This document shows, in pieces, positions 43,522-56,839 of a DNA stretch of 64,000 nt. A model generated the notes under the pieces. That model did no database searches. It saw only the letters and a list, made by a program, of their open reading frames with translations, and was not told the DNA's origin. A program made the position numbers and the translations under genes. Numbering within the stretch: the first letter of the stretch is position 1; each line of letters starts with the position of its first letter. The DNA lies in assembly GCA_034401135.1 (NCBI GenBank), contig JAWZSP010000007.1, positions 3,658,001 to 3,722,000 on the forward strand. The letters are read 5' to 3'. The stretch comes from Volutella citrinella. Lineage: Eukaryota; Ascomycota; Sordariomycetes; Hypocreales; Nectriaceae.

Positions 43522-46500
43522 TTAAAGCTCGTCCTTTTTGTGCGTCGACTTCTCTCCCACAGTCTCGGTATCCTTCTCTTGAGCCGGGGCGCTCGCTGTC
43601 TTTTCCTGGCCGGCAGCGGCGTCTGCCACGCCCCGGCGGCGACGGTCAAGGGCAGCAATCTCGTCGTCGTAGACGGTCCACTCGGGGACTTGGCGGCGGG
43701 CGCGATCGAGCTTGGGCTCCTTGGTTTGCGGGTTGTTGCAGAGGTCGATGGTTCGGGCGCTGGTGAGGCTCTCATCGCTGCACCAGGTCTCGCACCAGAG
43801 CCACTCCTGCGGCAGGCTGTGGATGGGGATCTGGAACTGCATGTGGTTGGGCAGGTCCTGGTCGAGGTTGGCCAAACTGTTGGGGTCGGCGGAGAGGGCG
43901 TGGTACTGCTGGCGTAGCCGATCACCGGCGGCGAGCTGACGGAAGCGGTGGAGATCAACGACGTACAGGGCCGAGATGTGGTAGGGCTGCCCGCGCAGAT
44001 AGTTCTGCCAGTATCCCTGTTTCCAGAAGCGGAACCCTTCCATCTCGGTCCGCGAGTCGCACATGGGCGTGAAGCCGTAAGGGGCGCCCTCCAGGTCGAG
44101 ATTGACCAGGTCCATCATATCCGTTCGGACAATCTGATCCGCATCGACAAAGATGACCTTGTCGAGAGACAGTGGGAACAAGACGTCGAGGAAGAGGATC
44201 TTGTATCCCCAAATCTCACGCTGTTTTTCCTTCTGCTGCCGCAGCCAGTGCGGCCACTTGAAGGTGACCATCTCGTACTTGAAGCCGTACTCGGCAGCCA
44301 TGTGAGGGATGAAGTCCTTGAACGACGGCGAGAGGAACTGTTCGATGAACCAGAACTTGACCGTGTGCTTGGTGTTGCGCATGACGGAAAGCATCATGAT
44401 GTTGAGCATGCGCTCGTACAGGTGGCCACTTGCGACGGAGAAGATGTTGATGTCAGCGTGGACCTCAGCGGAGATCTCCTTGGCCGTCTTCGAACCACCG
44501 AACCAGCTCTTTGCGAGCTTGAGCCCTTCTGACACAAGCCCGCCATCACCCTCCTTCTCCTCCAGGACATCTGCTTCTTCCATACCTGGCTTGCGAAGGA
44601 GCCGGGGGTAAAGGGTCGTTCCCTGGAATGTCATCAGGGCAACGTCTGTACCCTCGTCACCAGCAACCGCAGAGTATCCATGGGCGCCGACGCTTTCGAT
44701 GGTGTAAATATCTGTGCTACGCCCCTCTTTGAGCTGAATGTTGTAGAATCCGGGGTTAGCCTTGAACTGGAAGTATCCAAGATTGGCCATCACAATGGTA
44801 TCAGTCAGTAGAGGATCCTTCTCGGTGGCGAGCACTAGCTGAGCACCCTTCGGCGGTCCTCTCTTCCCTTCACGGGAGTGGCCCTCGATAAGAATGTTCT
44901 CGAGCTCGTATGTGGCCTCGACATCGCCATTGACAGAGCTGAGCTTGATGTTGTCCAGGTCGTGAACCGAAACCTTGGGCGCAACCAGCCATGCTGGAGG
45001 CACGTTCATGCCAGCTGTAAGCAGAGCCTCTGACGGAAGTCCCTTGAAGACCGCACGAGGTCCCTGGGCGTTGCCATCTTCGTCGAATCTTGGCTGGGCA
45101 TCAAGAACGTAACGGTAAAATCGCTTGACGGGAAGCTCGTCGGCGATTTCTCGAGGGTTCATCACGAGTCGAAGATAAACCCCCTTGAGCTGTGCCAAGA
45201 CTCGTAGAATCGAGGCCCATTTTTGTCCTTGTTCACTAGCAGGATTCAATAGACCCACGATGTGGATGCTCGAATTCTCAGCGTCACCCACCTCAATGGC
45301 CGAATGGGTTGAGTCCCAGGTGTTGTAGAGAGTCGATCGAACGCCAGGCGCAGAGTCAAAGATGCCTTCCGGAAGCTCAGAAATAGTGGAAAGGGCAGTG
45401 ATAGACGTCAGCTTGGCCGCTTCCAAGGCATTCGAAACCTTCTCTCCCAACTTGAGATCTTCGATCGCTTTGAAGACGGGGAGAATCCTTGTCTTCTGCT
45501 CAAATTCGAGAAGCTGCCCAAAATCTTCTGCCTGGAATGGCGCTTTTGGGTCGATGGGGCCAATGACACGGCCATTGAGCAGGAGAAATTGTCCCCCAGC
45601 AGTAATCTTCTCGTCTGACTGGAACTTGACGAGAGGGATGCTAAATGAATCATCCCCTGTACTCTTCGATGCGTCAATGACTGCCTTCAAGCCCTCCAAG
45701 GTATCAATTTTGGCAAGTGTGGCCTCACTGTCCTTCAGTAGCTTATTCACAGCTGAAGAGGCAGATGGGTGTTCAGGATTGTGCAAGACTTCGAGCCTCA
45801 CTCCAGGGCTATTGCGCTTAAATGCCAGGGCATCAAGCAGCAGCTTTTGACCAGCCTCACTGGTGAAATCCGAAATCACTCCCAAAACTGCCCAGCTTCC
45901 TTGGAGCGATGCGGGATCGGATTCGAGAATGGGAATTTGGTTGTAAAGATCGGCATGGTCGGCAATAAGCTTGCCGATGTTGAGGATGCGCAGCGCCTTG
46001 TCATCGTCAGGGAAGATGTAAGTGTTACGCCTGGTCAATGCACTCTTGAGGAGTGTCGCCGTGACATCGCCATCTTCAACTTGTTCAAAGTATACGGCAC
46101 GCTGGATGATTTGCTGATCCTCGGTCAACTGCTTGCTTATTGCTTGTACCCAGTTGTTTTCGCGGGGAATGACTCGTCCGTTGACGAAGACTGGCCGCAC
46201 AACAGAACCTGCGTTTAGCCTGCCTACCCAAGACTGGGAATGCTTGATTCTTTCCGTGTATAATTCCGCTTCAAGGATGGCGGGAAAATTCATCTCCACT
46301 GCACCGGCTAGAGGGGTATGGGACTTGGTCACGTTGGCTACTGCCTCTGCATCGACGGGAGGAGCAGGATTGTTCTGCAGCTGCTGAAAGTAGTCCACAA
46401 CGGCCTCAGAACCGTACGTGTCAGCCAGATAATATGCCACCTTGGCCCGCACAATAGCTTCGGGGTGGGTAGTAATAGGCATGAAGCCGAAACGGAGAGT

Positions 46501-48110
46501 GAGGCCGCGTTGCATGAAAGACACCAACTGCGCCATCGCGGTTATGTCCTCGGCATTTGTCAGATCAATGGGGACGACAACATTGAAAATGTTGATTGCC
46601 ACTTGGGGTAGCTGTCCTGGATATGTGCGTCTTAGGATCTGGGGCCGATTAGAGGTGAGCCAAAGTTGAGTATGTTCGACCTACTTACGGCTTGAATATC
46701 CTTCGGTAGCTGCTCGTATCTTGCATCGTTTTCAAGGTCATTCAACCACAGGAGCACACCGCCACCCTCTAGCTGATCTCGCCAGTCAAATCTGACGGCA
46801 TCATCATCCGCCTTGACGCTGGCAATCTCTTGGTGACCAAGAACTGACACCGCCTGTTTGCCACTGAAGCCGAGGCTGCGAACGCCGTCAATAAGCCTGC
46901 GCTCCCTGCGAATCATGTCAACAAGAGCAAAAGGCTCGATCTGCCGCTCAATAAGTTGAATACCGTTCATCCAAAGATAATTGTTACCGCTTGGAATTCC
47001 GGCTTCGATGTTAGTCTTCAGCTCTTGACCCAAGTCATTGGACAGTTCGTGTGCAGAAATCAAGGCAGAGAATTTGGGGAAGTCGCGTGTGACCTTGACT
47101 AGGGTTTCTAGTGGGTTGTCACTCTTGAGTATGAATGAAGCCGCTTTGATACCGAGAGATGACAGTTCGGACGTTGAGAGTGGCGCCAAGTCGGCTACAT
47201 CCTCGTCATCGAGGGCTGCGTCCGAGATGATGGGATTTTGCTGACCGCCATGCTCCTTTTCGCGGTCATCAATCACAATGTAGTCGGCCTTCTTTAAAGC
47301 CAGCTCAACACCATATCCGCTCACGGGTAACGGGATGTTCGGTAGTCGAGAGCTCCGGCGATATCGCAAACGATAAGAGAGCTCTCCGCGCCGTGCCGCC
47401 TGAGAGAGTACTTTGTGAAACTCCCCAAATGACGGCGAAGTTGGATCTGCGTACAAGACGGCGTCCTTGCCTGCTCCTAAAACTCGATCGAAGGGCAGGA
47501 TGCTCGTCTGCCTATCCCGATGTTACAAAGCCGGTCTTTTACGCATTGCCGAATGAGAGAACTTACGAAGGAGAAAATCCACTGCCAGCAGTGTCCTCAA
47601 GCGCCGGGGCGCAGTGCTGGTTGTTGTCCACCAATACCCATCCAGGGCATTGGTCGGACCCATGGGAATGGACATCTTGCTCTACTGCCGTCGAATAATA
47701 CTGGTAGTGGGCCTCGATACGGGGAGCGGCAGACCGTAGGGATAAGGCAAGATCAAAGGTAGACAAGGTTTCCTGACTGGTGATATGGCCGTCTTGCCGG
47801 AGCACATCTAGGAACTGGGCGTACAATTGGGCATCCGTGGTCGCCGTGAAATGGCCAGCAGCAATTTTGTCAAGCAGAGGAAAGTATGAGGTGGAATTCT
47901 CCCCAGCAGCGGTCTCACTGTGATCGATTAGCCTTGATTCGAATAGAAAGGGATACTGCACATGAAGCGGGCATACAGAAGCTCAAGCAAGTATGGGGCC
48001 CTGGGGAACGCGGCATTCATGCCCACATTGATGGAAGGTGCCGCGGAAGCCTGGTTGACAATCCCAATGGCCACGAGAAGGCTCGTCGACAGTTGAGAAA
48101 AGTCCGGCAT
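43522..48110 (-). CDS. UDP-glucose:glycoprotein glucosyltransferase (UGGT/Gpt1)
   Basis: ER-lumen folding sensor that re-glucosylates misfolded N-glycoproteins for another calnexin cycle. Exons 48110-47977, 47917-47567, 47511-46689 and 46638-43522 give 1474 aa. A signal peptide covers about residues 1-23. The large N-terminal sensor region contains thioredoxin-like domains. The GT24 catalytic domain is C-terminal (INIFSVASGHLYERMLNIM...FWFIEQFLSPSFKDF) with the UDP-sugar/metal motif DADQIVRTD and the WCSDE block near its end. The protein ends in KDEL, an ER-retrieval signal that fits its location. Introns are 59, 55 and 50 bp, all canonical. It is divergent from alpha-COP with 739 bp between ATGs. 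Confidence 0.96.
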
Positions 48111-48849
48111 GATTCAAGGTTTCGTTCTGATCCCTCTCTGCAAGTGTCAATGCCAGAAGCTCTGGATGACGAGGAGCTTGCCGAAGCTCCCCGGAAAGCA
48201 GCCTGAAGCTAGGAAGGTACGAAAAAGGTTGCTCCAATCGCTACAGCTTGTATCTATTGCCGAATTATGGCATACATAGCCGCCAATGACGTTTGGTGGA
48301 GTTGTGCCGCTGTGAGCAAAGAAATGGCCAACACTCACTGAGTTGCTCAGCGTTTCAAAGACAATGCCTAGTTGGCTTTATTAGGACTAGCGCAAGTGCT
48401 TCTCGGTTCGCTCGACGTGGCAGGAACGACGAGAGATATCGAGAGACGTGGCTGTGTGCACTGACCCAGCCACACTCTGCTGGTGGTAATCCCCAACGAC
48501 CCCTCAAATTCAGTCGTTCGCAGGGGGGATGTGGGGGGGAACTCTGGTCCCCCCTCCCCTGTGGCGCCGGCAGAACAATGTTGCGGCGGCTGGCTGCCAG
48601 CAAGTAGCCACCCACACCTTCAGGATGGACACGATGCTCAATTGCTTAGTCCAGGAGTTCGCCCGCCGGCCAGCTATCGATCCCCCTCCACCTCTACTCC
48701 CGCATACACCTGCCTGCTGGCCAGCTTGCGTCGAGGCCCGCAACCGAGCAAGAGAACCAGCCTACGTAGCACTGCTTCGATTTCCTTCTGGGGCCTGTTA
48801 TTGATCCTCCTTTAATGCCCGAAGCTACGGCTTCAACCTCCCCGCCAAA
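48111..48849. other. Divergent promoter region, UGGT / alpha-COP
   Basis: 739 bp shared by two early-secretory-pathway genes. No coding frame is supported. I could not identify a clear unfolded-protein-response element by eye. Confidence 0.55.
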
Positions 48850-51800
48850 ATGCAGTCATCTCCCGGAATGTTAACCAAAGTACGTTGCTCCATGGGTGAT
48901 AACGCAGCTTTCCCTCATTACCAGGTGCTGACCTATGCGCAGTTCGAGTCCAAGTCGTCGAGGGCAAAGGGCATTGCCTTCCATCCCAAGCGGTGAGTTG
49001 CATCAGCGAGTGCTAAGGGGGCGGGATGACGCGACGGAAAGCTGACAATGTCCACAGGCCATGGATTCTCGTATCGCTTCACTCGTCCACTATCCAGCTG
49101 TGGGATTACCGTATGGGGACGCTCATTGATCGTTTCGAAGAACACGACGGTCCCGTTCGAGGTGTCGACTTCCACAAGACTCAGCCGCTCTTCGTGTCTG
49201 GTGGCGACGACTACAAGATCAAGGTCTGGTCATACCAGACGAGGCGGTGTCTCTTCACCCTCAATGGCCATCTCGACTATGTCCGAACCGTCTTCTTCCA
49301 CCACGAGCTTCCTTGGATCCTGTCGGCCTCCGATGACCAGACCATCCGGATATGGAATTGGCAGAACCGCTCCCTGAGTACGCAATGGCATTCCCTTACT
49401 GCGCCAACACTCCAGATGCTAACCTAGGGACCGCAACAGTCTGCACCATGACTGGCCATAACCACTACGCCATGTGCGCACAGTTCCACCCCAAAGAGGA
49501 CCTGGTGGTTTCCGCCTCGCTCGACCAGTCTGTTCGTGTCTGGGATATCTCGGGCCTGCGAAAGAAGCACTCTGCCCCCACCTCGATGTCGTTCGAAGAT
49601 CAGATGGCGCGCCAAAACCAGAACCAGACCGATATGTTCGGAAACACTGATGCGGTGGTGAAGTTTGTTCTCGAGGGCCACGATCGTGGTGTGAACTGGG
49701 TTGCTTTCCACCCCACCATGCCCCTGATCGTCTCCGCCGGCGATGATCGACTTGTGAAGCTTTGGCGAATGAGCGAAACCAAGGCCTGGGAGGTCGACAC
49801 CTGCCGAGGGCATTTCCAGAATGCGTCGGGCTGTTTGTTCCACCCCCACCAGGACCTCATCCTCTCTGCTGGCGAGGACAAGACCATCCGAGTGTGGGAC
49901 CTTAACAAGCGAACCGCCGTTCAATCCTTCAAGCGCGAGAACGATCGTTTCTGGGTGATCGCTGCTCACCCCGAGATCAACCTCTTTGCGGCCGGTCACG
50001 ATAACGGTGTCATGGTTTTCAAGCTGGAGCGCGAGCGTCCTGCTTCGGCTGTGCACCAGAATCTTCTCTTCTATGTCACCAAGGAGAAGCACATCAAGTC
50101 TTACGACTTCCAGAAGAACATCGAGAGCCCAACCCTCCTCTCCCTCAAGAAGTTGGGTAACGCTTGGGTTGCTCCCCGCACCCTTTCCTACAACCCGGCC
50201 GAAAGGTCTGTGCTTGTCACCTCGCCAGCAGATGGCGGCTCTTACGAGCTTGTGAACCTTCCGAAGGATGGATCCGGCGCCATCGAGCCCACTGAAACAA
50301 AGCGAGGATACGGAAACTCCGCCATCTTCGTCGCGCGCAACCGATTCGCCGTTCTCAACACCACCAACCAGACCATCGATATCAAGGACCTGTCGAATAA
50401 CGCCACCCGCTCCTTCAAGCCTCCCGTTGGCACCACAGATATCTACTTTGGTGGAACCGGAAACCTCCTGATTATCACGCCCACAGCTGTCCATCTTTAT
50501 GACATCCAGCAGAAGAAGAGCGTTGCCGAACTCTCTGTAAATGGCGTCAAGTACGTGGTATGGTCCAACGATGGATTGTACGCCGCTCTTTTGAGCAAGC
50601 ACAATGTCACGATTGTGACGAAAGCTCTGGAGCAAGTCAGCACCCTTCATGAGACTATCCGAATCAAGAGCGCCACTTGGGACGATGCTGGTGTGTTGCT
50701 GTACTCCACCTTGAACCACGTCAAGTACACCCTGCTTAACGGCGACAATGGTATTGTGCGAACCCTCGACCAGACTGTTTATCTCGTCCGAGTCAAGGGC
50801 CGTAACGTGTACTGCCTCGACAGGGCTGCCAAACCCCGTATCCTTCAAATCGATCCCACCGAGTATCGGTTCAAGCTGTCCCTGGTCAAGCGAAACTACG
50901 AGGAAATGCTGCACATCATCCGAACATCCAGCCTTGTTGGCCAGTCCATCATTTCATATCTTCAGAAGAAGGGCTATCCTGAGATTGCCCTGCAGTTTGT
51001 GCAAGACCCAACTACCCGATTCGACCTCGCAATCGAGTGCGGCAACCTCGATGTTGCTGTCGAGATGGCCAAGGAGTTGGATAAGCCCAAGTTCTGGACT
51101 CGACTGAGCACCGAAGCCCTGGCCCACGGCAACCACCAAGTCGTAGAGATGGCCTATCAGAAGCTGAAGCAGTTTGACAAGCTGTCATTCCTGTACCTCA
51201 CAACTGGTGACCACAGCAAGCTTTCGCGCATGGCCAAGATTGCCGAGCACCGTGGTGACTTCACCTCTCGCTTCCACAACGCCCTATATCTTGGGGAAGT
51301 CGAGGACCGTATCCAGATGTTCAAAGAGATTGACCTTTGTACGTGCAACTAGCAATGTCTCGGAAAACAGTGCTAATATGAAACCAGATCCCTTGGCTTA
51401 CATGACTGCCAAGTCTCATGGCCTAGATGAAGAATGCCAAGCTATTCTCGAAGCGACAGGCCTGACCGAAGACCAGCTTACGATGCCTACCATCGGCGAG
51501 CCTCTTACGCCCCCCAAGGCCGTGGTGGAGAGCTTCAAGGCCAACTGGCCTACCAAGGCCACCTCCCAGTCGATCTTTGAGAAGGCTCTCCTTGGCCAGG
51601 TTGAGGGTCTCACTCTCGAAGATGAGCCTGCCGCCAATGGCACAGGCTTCGGAGATGAGATGGAGGTTGAGACCTCTGCCCAGCGAAATGGTGCTCTGGT
51701 TGACGATGACGAGGATGACGCCGCTGGCTGGGACATGGGTGATGACGATGTCCCTGAAGCAGACAGTGACTTCGTCAATGTTGACAGTGTCGAGGCTGCC

Positions 51801-52802
51801 GGAGCTGGTAGCAGCGAGGCTGAGCTCTGGGCTCGCAACTCCCCCTTGGCTGTGGATCACATTGCCGGCGGCTCCTTTGAGTCTGCTATGCAACTGTTGA
51901 ACCGACAGGTTGGCGCTGTCAACTTTGCGCCGCTCAAGCCTCGCTTCCTCGAAGTCTACCAGTCATCAAAGACTTTCCTTCCCGCCTCTGAGGGTCTCCC
52001 GCTCTTGGTCAACTATGTGAGGCGAACACTTGAGGAGACTGACCCCAGGAAGGTCCTGCCTATTGTCCCTCGCGATCTTGAGCAACTCGCCGCCAATGAC
52101 CTCCAGAAGGGTTACAACTCTATGAGGTCCAACAAGTTGGAGGACGGTCTCAAGATCTTCAAGGGTATCTTGCACTCCATCCTGCTCAATGCCGTGTCCA
52201 GCGAAGATGAGGTGGCAGAAGCCAAGAAGCTCATCGCCTCTGCCTCTGAGTATGCCGTTGCGATGGACATTGAGCTGTCCCGACGAAAGCTCGGCGGCCC
52301 TGATGCCCTGTCCAAGGATCCCGCCAAGCTCCAGAGGAGTCTTGAGCTGTCGGCCTACTTCACCATCCCCAAGATCGAGGTGCCCCACCGCCAACTGGCT
52401 CTCCTTGCCGCCATGAACTTTGCCAAGAGCAACAAGAACTACAACTCTGCACTGAGCTTCGCCAACCGCATCATTGCCAACGGCGGTTCCTCAAAGATTG
52501 TGGAAACCGTTAGTGAAACATCTTCCCGTGATTACATACACATACTGACAGTCTCCCAGGCTAAGAAGACTAAGCTGCAATGCGAGCGTAACCCCAACGA
52601 TGTGGTGGAAATCGAGTTTGATCAGTTCGCCGAATTTGACGTCTGCGCGGCCAGCCACACTCCCATCTACAGCGGAACGTCGTACGAGGAGTGTGCCTTT
52701 GATGGATCCAAGTACCACTCAAAGTACAAGGGCACAGTCTGCCGAGTGTGCGAGGTGTGCGAGGTTGGCAAGCATGGTAGCGGACTGAAGTTGTTTGCTT
52801 AG
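48850..52802 (+). CDS. Coatomer subunit alpha (alpha-COP, Ret1/Cop1)
   Basis: Subunit of the COPI coat that returns cargo, including KDEL/HDEL-receptor proteins, from Golgi to ER. Exons 48850-48879, 48943-48992, 49058-49377, 49440-51338, 51388-52508 and 52560-52802 give 1220 aa, the standard length. The first two exons are only 30 and 50 nt. An N-terminal WD40 propeller starts at [16 protein letters not shown] and includes [43 protein letters not shown] and IRVWDLNKR. The coatomer WD-associated region and an acidic linker ([17 protein letters not shown]) follow, then the C-terminal alpha-COP domain with a Cys-rich end ([10 protein letters not shown]). Introns are 49-65 bp. Confidence 0.97.
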
Positions 52803-53183
52803 AGATCTAATGAGAAGGTTGGGTGGCCTGGGATTAAGACGAGGGACGGCTCCGGTGAAAAATGCTGCTGTTGGCTTGCGGCGGTAGAGAGCGATAGCAG
52901 GGGAGTCATGACTTTTGTTTTCACATTTCAACTCGCTTTAGCCTGATTGCATGCGGGAATCACAAAAATGGATCACTCGTCCACTGTTATAGATATGAAA
53001 CGCAGACTGAGCAACAGGCTCTGCCCATCGACCAGCTGAGGCGGATCCAGTCTCGCGAGATGGCATTAGTGGTAGTCGTACAACAGATGTGGTTCTTTGG
53101 CATTGGCGCCTTATCTATTTGTGAATACATGTATTATTCATTTTCCAGTGCCCCCAAGGCGGCGACCTGACCCCAGCCGATCT
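52803..53183. other. Convergent 3' intergenic region
   Basis: 381 bp between the stops of alpha-COP (+) and Rpn12 (-). Nothing beyond likely 3' untranslated sequence is seen. Confidence 0.65.
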
Positions 53184-54069
53184 TTATACGATGGTCTCAA
53201 GCTCACGGGCATAACCGAGTGCATTTTCTATCACCATCTGGCTCATCTCCTTATTCTGAGCTCCTTCGTCTCCGGGGCCATCAGCAGCATCGGGGAAGAA
53301 GATGTGGCCGTCGCGCACGATCCAGCCGCGGTGGTTTGCGAACTGGACAACATCTCCCTCTGAGTCGAGGAAGAGGAGGGATTTTGTGGATGAAATGGGC
53401 AGACTGGGATAAGCGCGCTCGCTGCTGCTGGCAATTTCGTTGCGAATCTGGTTCTTGAGGATCTGGGGCAGAATAACGGTTAACACGGGGCACTGAACAT
53501 GCGCAATTGAATTGCGATGCACGACTTACCTCAGAGAATACGCTGTATTCGTCGCAAGGGACCTCGCTGCTCTTCATGGCCTTCCATACGCGGTCATAGC
53601 TTCCCTCCATCAACCATCGCTCCAGTCGGATGGGGTATCCTAGATATCGGTCGCCCTCGACGTCACCGCCGCCGCCCTCGCGGTTGGCTAGGCTCTCGAG
53701 CTCGGTGTGAAACTCGGCGTAGCGGCCCTGGGTGAGAAGCAATAGGAGGCTTAGGCCGGTGACCCTGTTGCGCTCTGGGAGGTTGGGGGCGAGGACGGAG
53801 GAGGGAAGCTCATAAAAGGGCTGGAGCTGTTGCACATAGCGGTTGAAGGCATCGGGGTTGCGGTCCCGGATTGCGAAGAGGGCGCCCTGCTCGTAGATCT
53901 CGCGGGCGACGGGTAGAAGGTTGGCTGGGGTCTCTGGGGTGGGAGTGAGGGCGTTGGCCTTGAGGAGAGCTAGCTTGGCCTTGGAGAGAAGTGAGTTGGC
54001 TTCGGCATAGCTCATTGAGGGGGAGTGCTTGAGCTGGGCGACGATCTGGGCGAGATTGCGGTCGGCCAT
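53184..54069 (-). CDS. 26S proteasome lid subunit Rpn12 (Nin1/PSMD8)
   Basis: Lid subunit of the 19S regulatory particle needed for assembly of the 26S proteasome. Exons 54069-53530 and 53462-53184 give 272 aa, the usual size. The family signature is clear: EIYEQGALFAIRDRNPDAF, the central PCI helices with YPIRLERWLMEGSYDRVWKA and the VPCDEYSVFSEIL junction spanning the intron, then ERAYPSLPISSTKSLLFL and the C-terminal RGWIVRDGHIFFP. The intron is 67 bp with canonical ends. Its upstream region is shared with the 4.2 kb gap before SKT5. Confidence 0.96.
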
Positions 54070-56761
54070 GGTGGCGGCGGGCTGGGGGGGTTTTCGAAGT
54101 CGATTACAGGATGTTTGCTGTAGTGAGGTTAAGTCGACCGGTTGGCGTCAGCTGCGCAAATGCCAAGGGCAAATTGGTGGAAATGGAAGGCGACTGGATA
54201 TGGGGTAGCTGGTTGACAAGGTAGCTTCTCGAAATAGGTAGGCTGCATCGTGACGCGAGGCCAGGCGGTTGTAGTAGCTGCCGGAACATTATATTTCCGA
54301 TATGCGATGTATCGCAGTGGGTCGGTGGTCCTTAGTCAGCAGCCGGTTTGAATCCGTTTCGCCGCATGGGAGGAGAATCATGTATACAACCCACGTCCTT
54401 GCTTGATGCATTTCAAATTATCTAAAATCGACTTCATAAATTGCAATATGCTCGAAGTGAGTCTAGAAAAGCTAAATTGACGCGGGAGGTATCTGCTGGC
54501 CTTGGCGCAAGACTGATTCGGCTTTCCATGGGCGCGGGCGTGCATGGAGGCCCGCCTAGTCTGCCTCGCCTGAACCAGCAAACCATGTACCGAGCGGCGG
54601 AAAACGCCTCGAACTTCCAGCTGAAGCGCAGAACTGACATTTGGGCCGCCGACGCACTGTTATTGGAGTTTAGGGGTGGCAAGATTCAGAGAGCACCTAG
54701 ATGGTCTTGCAGTTCCATTTGTTTGACATGTGTCCCCATTATTGATGTGGCGAGAGGTGTAACATCCAAGGCCTAATGTCGTCCACGTGCTGGTAAGTCA
54801 ATAAAGCTCGCAGACCATTACTGCCAGTATACGACTATGCCAATGCCAGGCTCGAAGATAGTTCGGCAAGCCTAGCAGTACGTAGGAATGAGAACGACAG
54901 GGTAGATGAGCCAAGGTGAGAGTTGAAATGAAACCATGCCGATACGGTAATGAACGGGGGTGGCGCAGAGCGATGGCATTACTGATGGAGGAAATGCTGG
55001 CAGCGATGGGACATCTTGAATGGTTTGGCGGCCTGGGTCTGATTATAGGCTGCAGGATCATATGCAGTCAGACGATAGTAACTGCTACGTAGTTGCCAAT
55101 AAGACTGGTTAGATCCAGGACAGAGCAGGTAAGTAGCGCTCTACCACAGAGATGCTACTTTCTGATTTCTTTGCCTACATACCTAGGTAAGGTAGCCAGC
55201 CGGCTTTTGGGTGCCTAATTATTGACGGCGCCTTGTGGCTGGGATCAGTTCAACTTCAGTCGGCATCTGAGCCATGATTGAAATGCCAATTATCTTACCT
55301 TGCCGTAGGAGTGTGTGGTGCCGGTAGTGGCTGGCAGGGCTTACTCGAATTGATGGCTCTCTCCTGACTTGCCTGCAGCTGGCTTGTGTGGTTCAACCTA
55401 GACCGGCAGCTGAAGGTGGGGGCTACGCCTCCACCATGAAGGCTGACAGCCGGTGCAATTGAGATACAGAGCAACAGCATGTGAGATGGAACAATTCGAG
55501 AACGAGAAAGAGTTGAGGAGGCCGGGGGTCTGTCACGGGTTCTAACAGCAAGGTTGTCGCCCTACCCTGCCGCCATGGGCTTGGGAACAGATATTAAACA
55601 GGGCAAGTCTGTTTCTGTTGCTGCGCGGGCTTTACTTCCATCCTTTCATTCCCCGGCATGCCACCTACCGGCACATCTGCATCCTCTGCGCCTCTGTCTG
55701 TTCACTCCACCGCGCTCCACTGAGGTATCAATAGTGGTAACGATAGCGGAGGCACGTCACCAGAAAGGGCACTCGGGGTACCCACTGACCTTTTTGTCTC
55801 CCCTCGTTCCAGGCACTTGAAACAACAGCCCACCAGGGGCCCTGTTGAACTACCTTGGGTACGGTACCAATAGCGGAACTTCCCAGACGACGACACCATC
55901 CATTCTGCTTCGACCAAAATCGTGGTCCGGAATCAGCACGTATTTCCTCGGCGCACTCGTCGCATTTGTGTCAGCAAATAATTGCACCGACCCATCCACC
56001 TGCCTCCCGCTCGGCGGCTTCTCGACGGAGGATTTTTTTTCTTCTCGGATAGTAACTCGCAGGCGCTTGCAAACCGGTTGGCCTTACTGGACTGGCCTTG
56101 GTGGCTCAGCCTTCCACTGCCAAAAATAGCTGGAGGCACCTCAATATTGCAGTTACTTCGCCCTGCGGGATCCATCTCCACGCGAGCAACAGCCAGCACT
56201 CCGGCCACTAGCCGCCCGCCGCCGCCGCCGCTGGTGGCGCCCCGCTGGTGCAAGACTCAGCGCTTCCGCACACACCCGCAGTCTTCCCTCCCAACGAATC
56301 CACCACCACTGGTCACATATACCTGCCCAGAGCTCCCCGCCGTGAACGACGTCAAGACCCTGCCTGCAACCTGCCGCATCTCGCTCCATACAACTCGTGC
56401 CTCTGCCCTGCAGAAGGAGCCCGCTCCTCGACGCTTGCTTGCACTGGAACCACCTAAACACAGGGTCCAGCGTCACGCACGATCCCCCGTCATAATCGGG
56501 TTACTCTTCACTTTCAACTCGCAGGCTCACCAGCGCCCCGCCCGCTCCGGAGGCGTTCATTGACCACCCCGACACCTGGGCAACCTAACTCACTCTCTCA
56601 CAGCAACAGGCTTTGGTTTCATCCCTAGGTGCCCTTTGCTCCATATTCCTCTTGCACCTCTTTTAAGTTTCCTACGACCTTTCCAACCTAGAACCCCTCT
56701 GCGCGTCTCTGTCGCATCCTCTGCTCATCACCGCAATCCCGCCCTCCTGGCGCCCGCCGAG
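54070..56761. other. Gene-free interval, left part of the Rpn12-Skt5 gap
   Basis: No protein frame with recognisable motifs. A CCTAGGTAAGGTA-type motif lies near 55180. From about 56180 the strand becomes CT-rich, like a promoter or leader. A GGTTTGAATCCG string near 54334 resembles a tRNA B-box without a supporting fold. Confidence 0.55.
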
Positions 56762-56839
56762 ATGGCGAGCTATCAGCAATACGCGCAGCTCGCGAAGGGA
56801 GCTGCCGAAGACAGTTCTTCAGCTGGCAAGTCATCATGT
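56762..56839 (+). other. Unassigned short frame upstream of SKT5
   Basis: An ATG in fair context (G at -3 and +4) starts MASYQQYAQLAKGAAEDSSS and a few more residues, then meets a GTAAGC donor at about 56835. The nearest good acceptor (TTTGCAG, about 56969) would bring in an immediate stop, giving a 25-residue peptide. It may be an upstream frame in a long SKT5 leader or the first exon of a small unrecognised gene. I do not recognise the peptide. Confidence 0.25.

Noticed and set aside
49424..50914. A 496-codon open frame antisense to alpha-COP
   Set aside because: It mirrors the alpha-COP exon exactly and arises from its C/G-rich third positions. The plus-strand frame is unmistakable WD40/alpha-COP.
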